Origin: a virus
Direction: 5' to 3' (one strand)
Virus record (IMG/VR): IMGVR_UViG_3300044797_000101
Coordinates: 55,810 to 119,809 of that record
Length of the DNA: 64,000 nucleotides
Each line of letters starts with the position of its first letter. Positions within the stretch are counted from its first letter, which is position 1. The position numbers and the translations under genes are program-made. The notes below the pieces were generated by a model. It did no database searches and had not been told where the DNA came from. It worked only from the letters and a program-made list of their open reading frames with translations. Of the stretch, positions 29,774-37,103 are shown piece after piece.

Positions 29774-29877
29774 GGTCTATAAACCTCTTTATCCTCTAAT
29801 AGTTCTTTAAGCTCTTCAAGTAGCCAATCTTGTGGTGGTTCCGGAATAACAACGGCTGGTTTTTTCGGGTCTACCAT
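29770..29877 (-). CDS. Hypothetical 35-aa peptide
   Basis: MVDPKKPAVVIPEPPQDWLL then EELKELLEDKEVYRP: a Pro-rich arm and an acidic helix. Overlaps neighbours on both sides by 4-7 nt. Confidence 0.52.
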   Translation of the reverse strand: MVDPKKPAVVIPEPPQDWLLEELKELLEDKEVYRP

Positions 29878-30203
29878 ACATCCTCCTCTTCCGATTGTTG
29901 GAATGTTTTAAGCCATGAGTGAATCTGAAGCTCTAACAATGTAAATCCGTCTTGATCAAAATTGGCGATAAACTCTCTCTTGAATGCTTGATGATATATC
30001 TTAGCAACATGTGCACTACCAACAGCATCGTAAAGGATCGCCGCAGCAGTTTGGCTTGGTCCTGACCCAAAGTATCCCCATTCTGTATCTGCTCCGTAAT
30101 CGTACACATCCTTCTTTGATGGACCTAGATCTAAAAGCTTTCCATCCACATAGACGTTAGCCGTATATCCTGGAACAGCACGAATGCCTACGTAGATCTT
30201 CAT
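29871..30203 (-). CDS. Hypothetical 110-aa protein
   Basis: Start at 30203 (MKIYVGIR) by ATGA overlap. Contains strands at 1-40 and DFDQDGFTLLELQIHSWL-like helix at the end. Not recognised. Confidence 0.62.
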   Translation of the reverse strand: MKIYVGIRAVPGYTANVYVDGKLLDLGPSKKDVYDYGADTEWGYFGSGPSQTAAAILYDAVGSAHVAKIYHQAFKREFIANFDQDGFTLLELQIHSWLKTFQQSEEEDVW

Positions 30204-30448
30204 CCTACAAGCTCCCAAACTGCTTTTTCAGACATCGTATGGTTACATGAGATACAGATATAAAGCTTACCTATCTTCTCTAAATGAACTAGCTTACAGC
30301 TTGGGCATAAGACATTCTCTAAATCTGGGTTATGTCCTGCTGCATCATAGCCAAAGCATAAACAATCCAAACAGATATTTGTTGGACCACATCTATGCCT
30401 CTCTTCTATATGCTTACAGACACAAGGTAATTTCTTATATAAGCTCAC
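30200..30448 (-). CDS. Zn-tail-type head joined to a second zinc ribbon (82 aa)
   Basis: Head Cys9, Cys11, His13, His18, then Cys26, Cys29, Cys31 and FGYD, as in the family, but instead of the tail a CPSC...CISC ribbon (about 48-68) and VWELVG follow. Encoded next to a true Zn-tail gene (30445), so a variant in which the tail was swapped. Confidence 0.72.
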   Translation of the reverse strand: MSLYKKLPCVCKHIEERHRCGPTNICLDCLCFGYDAAGHNPDLENVLCPSCKLVHLEKIGKLYICISCNHTMSEKAVWELVG

Positions 30449-30690
30449 TTATCTTTGTCCTTATTCTTAGCTGCCCACTCCAAAAATTCTAGGTTGTCCT
30501 TAGGTATAAACTGGTTACAAGGACATTTCTTATAATCTCCAAGCTCATTAACAAACGCATCAACACAATACTTAATCTTCTTTTGATCAATAAATAGATG
30601 AGACATTAAGACATGGCTGCAAGTTCTGCACACGCTTAATGCTCTAGTAAGTCGATCTACAATCTCGCCGTCAGCGTTATTGTCCATCAT
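30445..30690 (-). CDS. Zn-tail family member outside the main array (81 aa)
   Basis: Cys21, Cys24, His26, His31, Cys42, Cys56, Cys58 and FIPKDNLEFLEW at 61-72. A 20-residue helical N-extension. ATGA-coupled to the head-only gene downstream. Confidence 0.83.
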   Translation of the reverse strand: MMDNNADGEIVDRLTRALSVCRTCSHVLMSHLFIDQKKIKYCVDAFVNELGDYKKCPCNQFIPKDNLEFLEWAAKNKDKDK

Positions 30691-30937
30691 AGTACAGAGT
30701 TATATTAAATTCGCTTCCATCAGAACCATCATAGATTGTCACATGCACGTTTAAAGCTTCATCCAGTACAAGATTAGAATAACGACGAAGGACGTTATCC
30801 TTAATCATCCTACCAAGGACACGTGTCATAGCACTCTTAATATTTCTTTCAGTAGCTGATTCAGAAGAAAAGCATAACTCTGCCGATAATAGCTGATCTA
30901 GCATTAGTTTATAAGTCTCGTGACTGAAGTGGCTCAT
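30677..30937 (-). CDS. Hypothetical 86-aa protein
   Basis: Helical first half (NIKSAMTRVLGRMIKDNVLR) and strand-rich second half (HVTIYDGSDGSEFNITLYYD). No family recognised. 14-nt overlap with the next gene. Confidence 0.62.
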   Translation of the reverse strand: MSHFSHETYKLMLDQLLSAELCFSSESATERNIKSAMTRVLGRMIKDNVLRRYSNLVLDEALNVHVTIYDGSDGSEFNITLYYDGQ

Positions 30938-31138
30938 TTATTTTGCACCCATATGTTCGCGAATAGCTCGCGTATTGTCCGCTGTTTGCGCCGAAGTAAC
31001 CTGGATCTGACTAACTATATCAATCATCTTATGAAGCAATGCTCTATACGTATTATCTGATTCTGCATTTAGGGATGGAACTGTAATCCATCCGATAAAG
31101 ATCCCAGCAATTATAAATAAAACATTTGTCTTATTCAT
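30938..31138 (-). CDS. Membrane-anchored or secreted 66-aa protein
   Basis: N-terminal hydrophobic helix (VLFIIAGIFIGWITVPSL) ending near a possible cleavage site, then a helical domain (LLHKMIDIVSQIQVTSAQTA). Unknown. Confidence 0.62.
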   Translation of the reverse strand: MNKTNVLFIIAGIFIGWITVPSLNAESDNTYRALLHKMIDIVSQIQVTSAQTADNTRAIREHMGAK

Positions 31139-31146
31139 AAAAGGAT

Positions 31147-31356
31147 CTATCCGTTTGCTTCTGGTGTTTCAGGTAATTTAGCCACTTGAGCAGCTTTGAT
31201 ACCAGCACTGATCGCAGCCTTATGAGCCGCAGTTTTCTTGCGTCCCTTTAAAGCTTCGCTAATAGCTTTGGCGTGCTCATCGGTAAAAAGCTTGCCAGCT
31301 TTAGCAGCCGCAATCTTAGCCTTTGTCTCAGGTGAATGTGCTTGACCTTTACGCAT
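31147..31356 (-). CDS. Stand-alone NUMOD3-repeat protein (69 aa)
   Basis: Two NUMOD3-like units: KGQAHSPETKAKIAAAKAGK and TDEHAKAISEALKGRKKT. NUMOD3 is the DNA-recognition repeat normally fused to GIY-YIG homing endonucleases; no nuclease domain is here or next door. Could be a remnant or a small DNA-binding protein. Confidence 0.74.
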   Translation of the reverse strand: MRKGQAHSPETKAKIAAAKAGKLFTDEHAKAISEALKGRKKTAAHKAAISAGIKAAQVAKLPETPEANG

Positions 31357-31543
31357 TTTTGTTTATCTCCTTTAACCTACTGAGCGCTTCGACATACTCA
31401 ATATTCGTTATGCACTTTGTTCTTACGTGCTCTTTAGCATCCTCTTCATTTCTTATGTTGCAAATTCCTCTACTACACTGATCACGCTTGTAGATAGTCA
31501 AACCACGTGAGAACGCAAACCAACGTGTGAGATTAGTCCTCAT
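31349..31543 (-). CDS. Hypothetical 64-aa protein with tail-like end
   Basis: Three Cys (23, 28, 44) and TNIEYVEALSRL near the end, which is close to the NLxYLE tail but differs at two positions. May be a distant family member. Overlaps both neighbours. Confidence 0.55.
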   Translation of the reverse strand: MRTNLTRWFAFSRGLTIYKRDQCSRGICNIRNEEDAKEHVRTKCITNIEYVEALSRLKEINKNA

Positions 31544-31811
31544 GCTTTAGTGTGCAAATCACATTGCCGCGTAGTCGAATGACATCTCGACCATAATCAT
31601 CTAGCACGATTGTTCCGTTATCTTCTACATACATAAAATAGCCTGAGAATACCTCATCTGATCCTGGATAGCTACAATCCACGGGAGGATTGCCTATGAT
31701 ATTTACAGGAGCGTGAGCGTCAGTAACAAGATGACCCTTCTCAACCGTTACATATCGAATGCTAGTGCAGCTGGACAGTAACAATGGAACAGCTAGCCAT
31801 AGGTATCTCAT
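31533..31811 (-). CDS. Small lipoprotein (92 aa)
   Basis: MRYLWLAVPLLLSSC has a lipobox (LLSS-Cys15), then a strand-rich domain with a Cys pair (CSYP, CTLKHED). ATGA overlap upstream. Confidence 0.7.
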   Translation of the reverse strand: MRYLWLAVPLLLSSCTSIRYVTVEKGHLVTDAHAPVNIIGNPPVDCSYPGSDEVFSGYFMYVEDNGTIVLDDYGRDVIRLRGNVICTLKHED

Positions 31812-32029
31812 TCTGTATCTCCCTCTAGTTTTAGACGTTTACGTTCAAAACAAAGTGAACTTCTATGATCAGCATAAGTATCTCTACAATCTTTTAGGGT
31901 CTTATATTCGCATGAGACAGTTTTCTTCGCGTAATCAACGAGACAGTAATCTTGTTTACCAGATTTTGTGTAATGTTTAAACGCTTGATGTGGTTCCAGC
32001 GTGAAAAGACTAAATAGGAATAGTAACAT
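31808..32029 (-). CDS. Small secreted/membrane protein (73 aa)
   Basis: Hydrophobic N-terminus (MLLFLFSLFTL) likely a signal sequence, then four Cys that could form disulfides (YCLVDY, SCEYKTLKDC, SLCFER). Next to the lipoprotein; both probably act outside the inner membrane. Confidence 0.64.
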   Translation of the reverse strand: MLLFLFSLFTLEPHQAFKHYTKSGKQDYCLVDYAKKTVSCEYKTLKDCRDTYADHRSSLCFERKRLKLEGDTE

Positions 32030-32402
32030 ATCCCACTCCAGTTTTATGAGGGAAAATGGCTTGCTTCACGCCACGTTCCTTTAAAAGACGTTGGCAAAGA
32101 TCACACGGACCAGAAAAGCAGAGGTTGCCAGTAGATACATTCTGACCCCAAATATAAACTGCCGCTCCACGTACAGAGAAGTCACACTTCAGTAATGCGT
32201 CGCACTCAGCATGCAACCCAAAATAACGTCGTTCACCATTCTGACTCGTTATCTTAGGCATCTTAGGATGCGACTTACGATTGCGTCCTGTTGCTAAAAC
32301 CTTATTCCCATCCACAATGACGACCCCGAATTGACGCTTCATCTCTGTACTCTTCAGAGCCATTTCGCGTGCAACCTTCAGGAATCGATTGTGATTAGCC
32401 AC
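32010..32402 (-). CDS. Cytidine/dCMP deaminase-like enzyme, 130 aa
   Basis: Zinc signature HAE at 64-66 and PCDLC (Cys100, Cys103) at 99-103, with the catalytic Glu66. Length matches single-domain CDA/dCMP deaminases, which supply dUMP or deaminate modified nucleosides. The SHPKMPKITSQNGERRYFG insert before HAE suggests substrate specialisation. Confidence 0.86.
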   Translation of the reverse strand: MANHNRFLKVAREMALKSTEMKRQFGVVIVDGNKVLATGRNRKSHPKMPKITSQNGERRYFGLHAECDALLKCDFSVRGAAVYIWGQNVSTGNLCFSGPCDLCQRLLKERGVKQAIFPHKTGVGYVTIPI

Positions 32403-32619
32403 GCGGATGGTTCCTTCGATACTCTTCTGTCAATCGCATATTCTCAAGATCAACATCATCATATGTAGAATCAGCCCAAAGACGAGCAAAGAATTTCGCT
32501 TCTTGTGGAGTGTATCCATGCGTTAATGCATGTTGTTCAGTCGTGAGAATGCCTTCTAATTGAGTCTCACATTCCGGACAAGTTACAGGCACATTTGCAT
32601 CTGAATATTCAGCGGCCAT
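32395..32619 (-). CDS. Hypothetical 74-aa protein
   Basis: Start at 32619 (MAAEYSD) with GAGGAGAATACAA before it. CPEC near residue 15 and an acidic helix. Unknown. Confidence 0.62.
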   Translation of the reverse strand: MAAEYSDANVPVTCPECETQLEGILTTEQHALTHGYTPQEAKFFARLWADSTYDDVDLENMRLTEEYRRNHPRG

Positions 32620-32725
32620 TTGTATTCTCCTCAGGTTTTCTAATCCAGCCTTTATATTCCTGGAATAGGAAATCACATTCATCACAGCATTGAGATTCTT
32701 GAGTTTGCTCTAGTATAGGGTCCAT
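32609..32725 (-). CDS. Hypothetical 38-aa Cys peptide
   Basis: MDPILEQTQESQCCDECDFL then FQEYKGWIRKPEENTNGR. CCDEC could bind metal. First ORF after the 32731 promoter; its end codons provide the GAGGAG of the next gene. Confidence 0.52.
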   Translation of the reverse strand: MDPILEQTQESQCCDECDFLFQEYKGWIRKPEENTNGR

Positions 32726-32730
32726 AATCT

Positions 32731-32759
32731 ATTCTACCATAAGTAGGTAAAAATGTACA
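32731..32759 (-). promoter_or_regulatory. Promoter, TGTACA-17-TAGAAT
   Basis: Minus strand -35 TGTACA (32759-32754), spacer TTTTTACCTACTTATGG, -10 TAGAAT (32736-32731). Spacer matches that of the 8608 promoter over TTACCTACT. Confidence 0.8.
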
Positions 32760-32762
32760 TAG

Positions 32763-32909
32763 TTATTTACTTTTCTTTTGTTTGCTTTCCTTAACAATCT
32801 TAACATCAGAAGTGGTTGCTTTTTCAACCAGTTTTCTAAACTTCTCTAAAAGATTATCATCGGCAACTACATTTAACTTCTCAGGTGTACCCTTCTTTTT
32901 TAATGCCAT
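32763..32909 (-). CDS. Lys-rich 48-aa protein
   Basis: Start at 32909 with AAGGAGCTTAAA before it. MALKKKGTPEKLNVV, an acidic helix, then a basic end (KESKQKKSK). Unknown. Confidence 0.58.
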   Translation of the reverse strand: MALKKKGTPEKLNVVADDNLLEKFRKLVEKATTSDVKIVKESKQKKSK

Positions 32910-32919
32910 TTTAAGCTCC

Positions 32920-33114
32920 TTAATTCCACCTATAGGAATCACTGTCATACTGTACTTCTATCTCATCCCCGTCTGTTCCTGATGCTCTCTTACGCTCAAA
33001 CATGTTACAATCACAACCATCTACAGAATCACAGTACCAAAGCCCGAATGTAGATTGTTCATGCAATCTAAATGTGTGATCACAATTTCTACATAGAAAG
33101 CTCATCTCGTCCAT
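32920..33114 (-). CDS. Zn-tail family head without the tail (64 aa)
   Basis: Cys8, Cys11, His13, His18, Cys28, Cys34, Cys36 and MFE match the family head, but the end is acidic (DGDEIEVQYDSDSYRWN) rather than DNLxYLE. AAGGAG lies upstream right after the 33131 terminator. Confidence 0.72.
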   Translation of the reverse strand: MDEMSFLCRNCDHTFRLHEQSTFGLWYCDSVDGCDCNMFERKRASGTDGDEIEVQYDSDSYRWN

Positions 33115-33130
33115 GTTTCTATATACTCCT

Positions 33131-33172
33131 TAAAAAGATGCTCCGTTCCGAAGGGAGGGTCGGAAACGGAGC
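33131..33172 (-). terminator. Intrinsic terminator
   Basis: Minus strand GCTCCGTTTCCGA ... TCGGAACGGAGC, a GC-rich stem of about 12 bp with one bulge and an 8-nt loop, followed by ATCTTTTT. It follows the stop of the 33177 gene closely and is the strongest hairpin seen in the window. Confidence 0.85.
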
Positions 33173-33176
33173 GAAA

Positions 33177-33500
33177 TCAAGACTTCTTGGTCTTCTTAGT
33201 CTTTGCTTTGGCTTTTTTCTTTTTAGGTACTTCCTGCTTCTTTTCAGCTTCTTTAAGCATCTTCGCAAGATCTTCTATCGTCATTCCTGAACCAGCTGCT
33301 TCTGCTTGTTTCTTCTGACACGCTTCACAGTAGCATTGAACCTTAAGTGCTGATCCGTCTTCGTTAAAGACATGAGCGCATTCAGAACACTTCCAATGGT
33401 TCCCTAATAAGGTCTTAGAGGAAGGTGATTTACAGGTAACACAAGGAATAGATCCTTCATGTCCTGAGAAATCATTAAGCTCTGCCCATATATCGCTCAT
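33177..33500 (-). CDS. Zinc-ribbon protein with Lys-rich tail (107 aa)
   Basis: CVTC (about 20-23), CSEC (38-41) and CYCEAC (57-62) give one or two zinc sites, followed by a helical, strongly basic C-terminus (KKQEVPKKKKAKAKTKKTKK). Possible nucleic-acid binder. Last gene before the terminator. Confidence 0.68.
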   Translation of the reverse strand: MSDIWAELNDFSGHEGSIPCVTCKSPSSKTLLGNHWKCSECAHVFNEDGSALKVQCYCEACQKKQAEAAGSGMTIEDLAKMLKEAEKKQEVPKKKKAKAKTKKTKKS

Positions 33501-33501
33501 G

Positions 33502-33687
33502 TTATTCTGTTACAGTGCCTTCGCGTTCCGCACGTGCAAGAGCAATCTCATCACGTTTCTCTTTACGAGCCTTACGTTGAAGACGACCAGCAAGCTTGTT
33601 CTTGATAAAGGATGTGCTGCGACCACCTTTACGAGATTTGCGGCTAGGAGTATCTGCTGCTTTTGGTTGCGGTGTATATTTTGGCAT
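33502..33687 (-). CDS. Highly basic 61-aa protein
   Basis: Start at 33687 with AGGGAGGGCAAATAAC. Sequence is dense in Arg/Lys (SRKSRKGGRSTSFIKNKLAG, LQRKARKEKRDE). Likely binds nucleic acid non-specifically. Confidence 0.62.
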   Translation of the reverse strand: MPKYTPQPKAADTPSRKSRKGGRSTSFIKNKLAGRLQRKARKEKRDEIALARAEREGTVTE

Positions 33688-33688
33688 G

Positions 33689-33892
33689 TTATTTGCCCTC
33701 CCTAATTTTAGTAACAAGTTTTGGATTCGCTTTAATGATCTTAGAAACCTTCTTGACTAGCAACTGAAAGTTCACGCTGTCCTGATTGAACCAAGTGAGT
33801 AGTTGCTGAGGATCAAGAGTATGGACTCCTTCTAGCAGTTTCACCTTACTCTTTTCAAGCAGCAGCTCGTCTAACTTCGATCCCTTGCTCAT
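33689..33892 (-). CDS. Hypothetical 67-aa helical protein
   Basis: Basic helices (LVKKVSKIIKANPKLVTKI). Coupled by ATGA to the gene upstream. Unrecognised. Confidence 0.6.
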   Translation of the reverse strand: MSKGSKLDELLLEKSKVKLLEGVHTLDPQQLLTWFNQDSVNFQLLVKKVSKIIKANPKLVTKIREGK

Positions 33893-34065
33893 GACTTTCG
33901 AACTCCTTTAGTTTTAAAGGGCACGATATAAAGTAGATACGGTCGACCCTTTTTACCAAGCTTGTTGACCTTTACGCCTGAAGCAAGCCCAATCTTTACG
34001 ATATCATCACCTGCTGCTACAGCTGCCTTCTTAGTCTTGAAGCTATCGTGGAATACCCAAGCCAT
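33889..34065 (-). CDS. Hypothetical 58-aa basic protein
   Basis: MAWVFHDSFKTKKAAVAAGD, then IVKIGLASGVKVNKLGKKGR and strands YLLYIVPF. The pattern (helix then K-x-G-R-P-Y-L-L) suits a small nucleic-acid-binding fold. Directly follows the MoxR gene. Confidence 0.6.
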   Translation of the reverse strand: MAWVFHDSFKTKKAAVAAGDDIVKIGLASGVKVNKLGKKGRPYLLYIVPFKTKGVRKS

Positions 34066-35178
34066 CTACTTATCCTCGCGAGCCGCACGAGAAGCTTTAC
34101 CAACCTTGAGGATACGATCATCAAGCTCAACCAATGCACTCACGACTTCAGACGGAAGCTCATGGATCAACATCGCAGCAATGTCTGCGCTAATGTCATC
34201 GATGAAATCAATCAGGTTCTTCATCTGAGGTTTAGTCAGCTTCTTGTTAGAGGTCTCAGCGATACCAACGATCTGCTTAATCGTGACGTGCATCTCATCG
34301 GTTTTCTTTAATTGTTTTTTGATCTTGTCTTTCACCTTGTCGTACTCATTCAAGACCTCTTCACCGTTCACAGGACGTTCATAGTTCTTGTCCATGAATT
34401 TGATGAAAGCAACCGCCGCATCTTTACCGAGAATACCAGCGATGATCTCGAACTCAAGATCCTGAGGAATTGCTTTGGCTTTGAAGAGCAACGCCAACGT
34501 ATCACCCCAACCAGCAGGTGTTCGTTTGACTGGGAAGTCAAACTCTTCGTTCTCATACAACATCTCTTTGTGCGTACCAATAAAGCCAGTAATTTCAGGT
34601 GGCACATTGCCAATCGTGGTTGCCCAATCAAGCCAAGCATTGACATTGGGTTTCACGACGACAACCGAGCAGCGACGAATCAAGGCTTTATCAAGTGTTT
34701 CAACCTGATAGTCACCAGAATCTGTTTCAGGATTCATCGCAAGCACGATCGTCCAACCATCAGGAAGAACAGAGGTATGAAGAACGCGATCCCAAATGAA
34801 CTGGAAGATACACTGGCGGACATCGTTCGGAGCGCGATTAAGCTCTTCCAAACAAATGATCCCACGCGTACCTTCTTTCGGAAACCATGAAGGACGAGCC
34901 CAATGTGTCTCATGTTGACCATGCACAATCGAAGCATTACCGTTCTTATCCGTGACGGTTTTGCAGTCGTCCGTGCAACGCTGATAAGGAATACCGATAA
35001 GATCTGATGGTTCTTGCGTAGCTAAACGCAAGTCAATAAACCCACAATTCAACTCTTTCGCTAATTGTTTTTCAATAGCAGATTTACCAATACCTGATGG
35101 TCCAACCATCGCAATGGTTACTGGTACCTGTTTCTCAGCGATATTTTTGATGTAGCGTTTAGCGTCATTAATGTGCAT
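34066..35178 (-). CDS. MoxR-type AAA+ ATPase, 370 aa
   Basis: Walker A GPSGIGKS at 26-33, Walker B GIICLEELNRAP near 110, sensor 1 AMNPETDSGDY and an arginine-finger region ALIRRC. MoxR ATPases work with VWA-domain partners to remodel metal-enzyme or other complexes; such a partner is the next gene upstream (35246). The C-terminal 130 residues are helical. Confidence 0.88.
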   Translation of the reverse strand: MHINDAKRYIKNIAEKQVPVTIAMVGPSGIGKSAIEKQLAKELNCGFIDLRLATQEPSDLIGIPYQRCTDDCKTVTDKNGNASIVHGQHETHWARPSWFPKEGTRGIICLEELNRAPNDVRQCIFQFIWDRVLHTSVLPDGWTIVLAMNPETDSGDYQVETLDKALIRRCSVVVVKPNVNAWLDWATTIGNVPPEITGFIGTHKEMLYENEEFDFPVKRTPAGWGDTLALLFKAKAIPQDLEFEIIAGILGKDAAVAFIKFMDKNYERPVNGEEVLNEYDKVKDKIKKQLKKTDEMHVTIKQIVGIAETSNKKLTKPQMKNLIDFIDDISADIAAMLIHELPSEVVSALVELDDRILKVGKASRAAREDK

Positions 35179-35212
35179 TGTTATCTCCCATTATTATTTT
35201 CTAACCTGCTTT

Positions 35213-35241
35213 ATTATAACAGATATTTACCTACTTGTCAA
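35213..35241 (-). promoter_or_regulatory. Promoter, TTGACA-17-TATAAT (consensus)
   Basis: Minus strand -35 TTGACA (35241-35236) after TAGGGGG, spacer ending CTGT, -10 TATAAT (35218-35213). Separates the VWA gene from the MoxR gene, so the ratio of the pair can be set independently. Confidence 0.92.
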
Positions 35242-35245
35242 CCCC

Positions 35246-36544
35246 CTACTTCTGTCTTTTTTTATCTGGGTTGTCAATCAACGATATAACGTGTCCAAAC
35301 GGCATCTTCTGTTTCGGTCCTGTTAATACCCAAAGAACTGGATAAGGTGGACGTTTGCACTGTTCTTGATCTCCATATCCGTCTGTAAAGAAGATCAAAA
35401 GATCAGTCTTAATCTTCTTTTCTTTGACATGCTTAAAGACAGGAAGGAAGCTTGTGCCGCCTCGTCCTTTAAAGTTTGTCTGGGCACGTTTGTACTTGTT
35501 GAGCGTATAGGTCTTCTGAATGTCAGCGTCACACTCCATGACAGTCATTGTTCCTTTATAGCAAGATTGAATGGCTCGCAGCTCAGACAAGAAGTCTTTC
35601 AAATCCTCACTGCCTACAGAACCGCTTGTGTCGATTGCAATGCTCACTGATACCATGCGATCGCTTAGCTTACCCTTCTGTGTGTCACCGAATCGACGGT
35701 TGGGACGTTTCCAAGATCGTTTAGAACCAGCTTTAATAGACGCAGCCAAGAACTTCTTGAGAAGCGTACGCCAGGAAATCACTGGAGGTTTAAGCCATTC
35801 CCCAATCGCTTCTTCTAATCCATAAGGCATCGTTCCACGCGCTTTCTGAGTTGCTTCAACCGCTTCCTTTACTGCTTGACGAATAACCTCTTTGGCAAGC
35901 TCTGGAACATCTCCAGCTTCATTGCCTTCAGACTGCTTATCCTTATTGTTACAGATATTCTTAATCTTAACTTTCCCGATTGTATTCCCTTGTCCATCTT
36001 TTAAGGTGATCTCTGTATTCCCTTGTCCATCGTCAGAAATCTCCATCTTTCCGCCTTTGCCATCTTTACCCTTCGCGGTCTTTTTCAATTCTTTATAGTA
36101 GTTCTCTGACGTATCATCGTCTTTCAAATTAACCTTAACGCCTTGCTTCGCAAACTGTTCAGTGATCGACGCAGGAGTACATGCTCCTTTAGGAAGCTTC
36201 TGAATGTTCTTGTTGGCATTCATGTCTTGTGCGATATTGGCAAGTGAGGAATTCTCTTTATACTCGTCACGCATACGAGTTAAGTGACCAAGCACGACGT
36301 GATTGCACTCATGAGTAAGAACAGCGACAGCTTCTTCAACTGTCAGCGTCTCAAGGAATTCAGGATTAAAGTAGAAGTTGATGCGACCATTCTCAATAGC
36401 AACAGCTTCAGTGGGAATCTGTTTGGCCAATTCACCAACGCACTCAATCTTACGCATCTGAGACAAAAGGCTAGCATAGAACGGACTCGTTTGGATGAGT
36501 CGAATGCTCAGCTTTTCCATCATTGTCATTGATTCACTTGACAT
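35246..36544 (-). CDS. VWA-like protein with HExxH motif (DUF2201 type), 432 aa
   Basis: AVLTHECNHVVLGH at about 75-88 carries HExxH, typical of the putative metallopeptidase domain that precedes the VWA domain in DUF2201 proteins. The C-terminal part has VSIAIDTSGSVG (MIDAS Asp-x-Ser-Gly-Ser) and FFTDGYGD. The middle has a Gly/Lys/Asp-rich linker. Acts presumably with the MoxR ATPase encoded downstream. Target unknown. Confidence 0.84.
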   Translation of the reverse strand: MSSESMTMMEKLSIRLIQTSPFYASLLSQMRKIECVGELAKQIPTEAVAIENGRINFYFNPEFLETLTVEEAVAVLTHECNHVVLGHLTRMRDEYKENSSLANIAQDMNANKNIQKLPKGACTPASITEQFAKQGVKVNLKDDDTSENYYKELKKTAKGKDGKGGKMEISDDGQGNTEITLKDGQGNTIGKVKIKNICNNKDKQSEGNEAGDVPELAKEVIRQAVKEAVEATQKARGTMPYGLEEAIGEWLKPPVISWRTLLKKFLAASIKAGSKRSWKRPNRRFGDTQKGKLSDRMVSVSIAIDTSGSVGSEDLKDFLSELRAIQSCYKGTMTVMECDADIQKTYTLNKYKRAQTNFKGRGGTSFLPVFKHVKEKKIKTDLLIFFTDGYGDQEQCKRPPYPVLWVLTGPKQKMPFGHVISLIDNPDKKRQK

Positions 36545-36546
36545 AG

Positions 36547-36645
36547 TTATTCCTCATCCTCTTCGATCGAAATTTCTTCCTCAACCTCTTCTGGTTCAGG
36601 AAAATTCATATAGTACAGCTGCAGCTTGCTATCACTAGGCATCAT
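36547..36645 (-). CDS. Acidic 32-aa peptide
   Basis: MMPSDSKLQLYYMNFPEPEE then VEEEISIEEDEE, 13 acidic residues. First ORF after the 36651 promoter, ahead of the VWA gene. Could be a regulatory or DNA-mimic peptide; low certainty. Confidence 0.5.
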   Translation of the reverse strand: MMPSDSKLQLYYMNFPEPEEVEEEISIEEDEE

Positions 36646-36650
36646 ATCTT

Positions 36651-36679
36651 ATTCTACCAGATAATTCTTATCTTGTCAA
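36651..36679 (-). promoter_or_regulatory. Promoter, TTGACA-17-TAGAAT
   Basis: Minus strand -35 TTGACA (36679-36674), spacer ending CTGG, -10 TAGAAT (36656-36651). Drives the VWA gene. Confidence 0.86.
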
Positions 36680-36682
36680 GCT

Positions 36683-37048
36683 TTATTTTACCTCAGCGAA
36701 CCACTTGACAATGACGTTCTTGCTAACCTTCGTCTCATCAAAAATAACACCATCTCTCACTGCAAACGCATGACCAGCTTTAATGATATAGAATGAACCT
36801 TTTGGATGCGCAATTAGAAATGAAGATAAAGAGATTCTGCAACGTGTTCCTTTAAGACCCAATTCTGTGAGTGTAGGAATAGTATGATAGGAAGCGCAAC
36901 GATTGCGTCTTCCACCCCATTTGAACACTTCATGTGCTTGATAATAAGGAATATCAGCAGCGTTCGCTAAAGCTCGAACTGCGCAATCGCGACGTTCTTT
37001 CACATAACCTGCTGCTAAACGACCGCCATCAGTTAGTTGGATATTCAT
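36683..37048 (-). CDS. Cysteine-protease-like protein, 121 aa
   Basis: Cys22 in RDCAVRALANAADIPY, then about 70 residues on KGSFYIIKAGHAFAVRDG with His about 96, and FDE after it: the Cys-His-Asp order of papain-like/C39-like folds. Many phages carry such short forms of unknown substrate. First gene after the 37055 promoter. Confidence 0.66.
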   Translation of the reverse strand: MNIQLTDGGRLAAGYVKERRDCAVRALANAADIPYYQAHEVFKWGGRRNRCASYHTIPTLTELGLKGTRCRISLSSFLIAHPKGSFYIIKAGHAFAVRDGVIFDETKVSKNVIVKWFAEVK

Positions 37049-37054
37049 ATCCTA

Positions 37055-37083
37055 TTTATACCAGGAGAAGGTAAGTATGTAAA
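37055..37083 (-). promoter_or_regulatory. Promoter, TTTACA-17-TATAAA
   Basis: Minus strand -35 TTTACA (37083-37078), spacer TACTTACCTTCTCCTGG, -10 TATAAA (37060-37055). A short hairpin-forming GGGCCTAAAGACCC lies just upstream. Confidence 0.82.
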
Positions 37084-37103
37084 TGGGTCTTTAGGCCCAA
37101 AGA

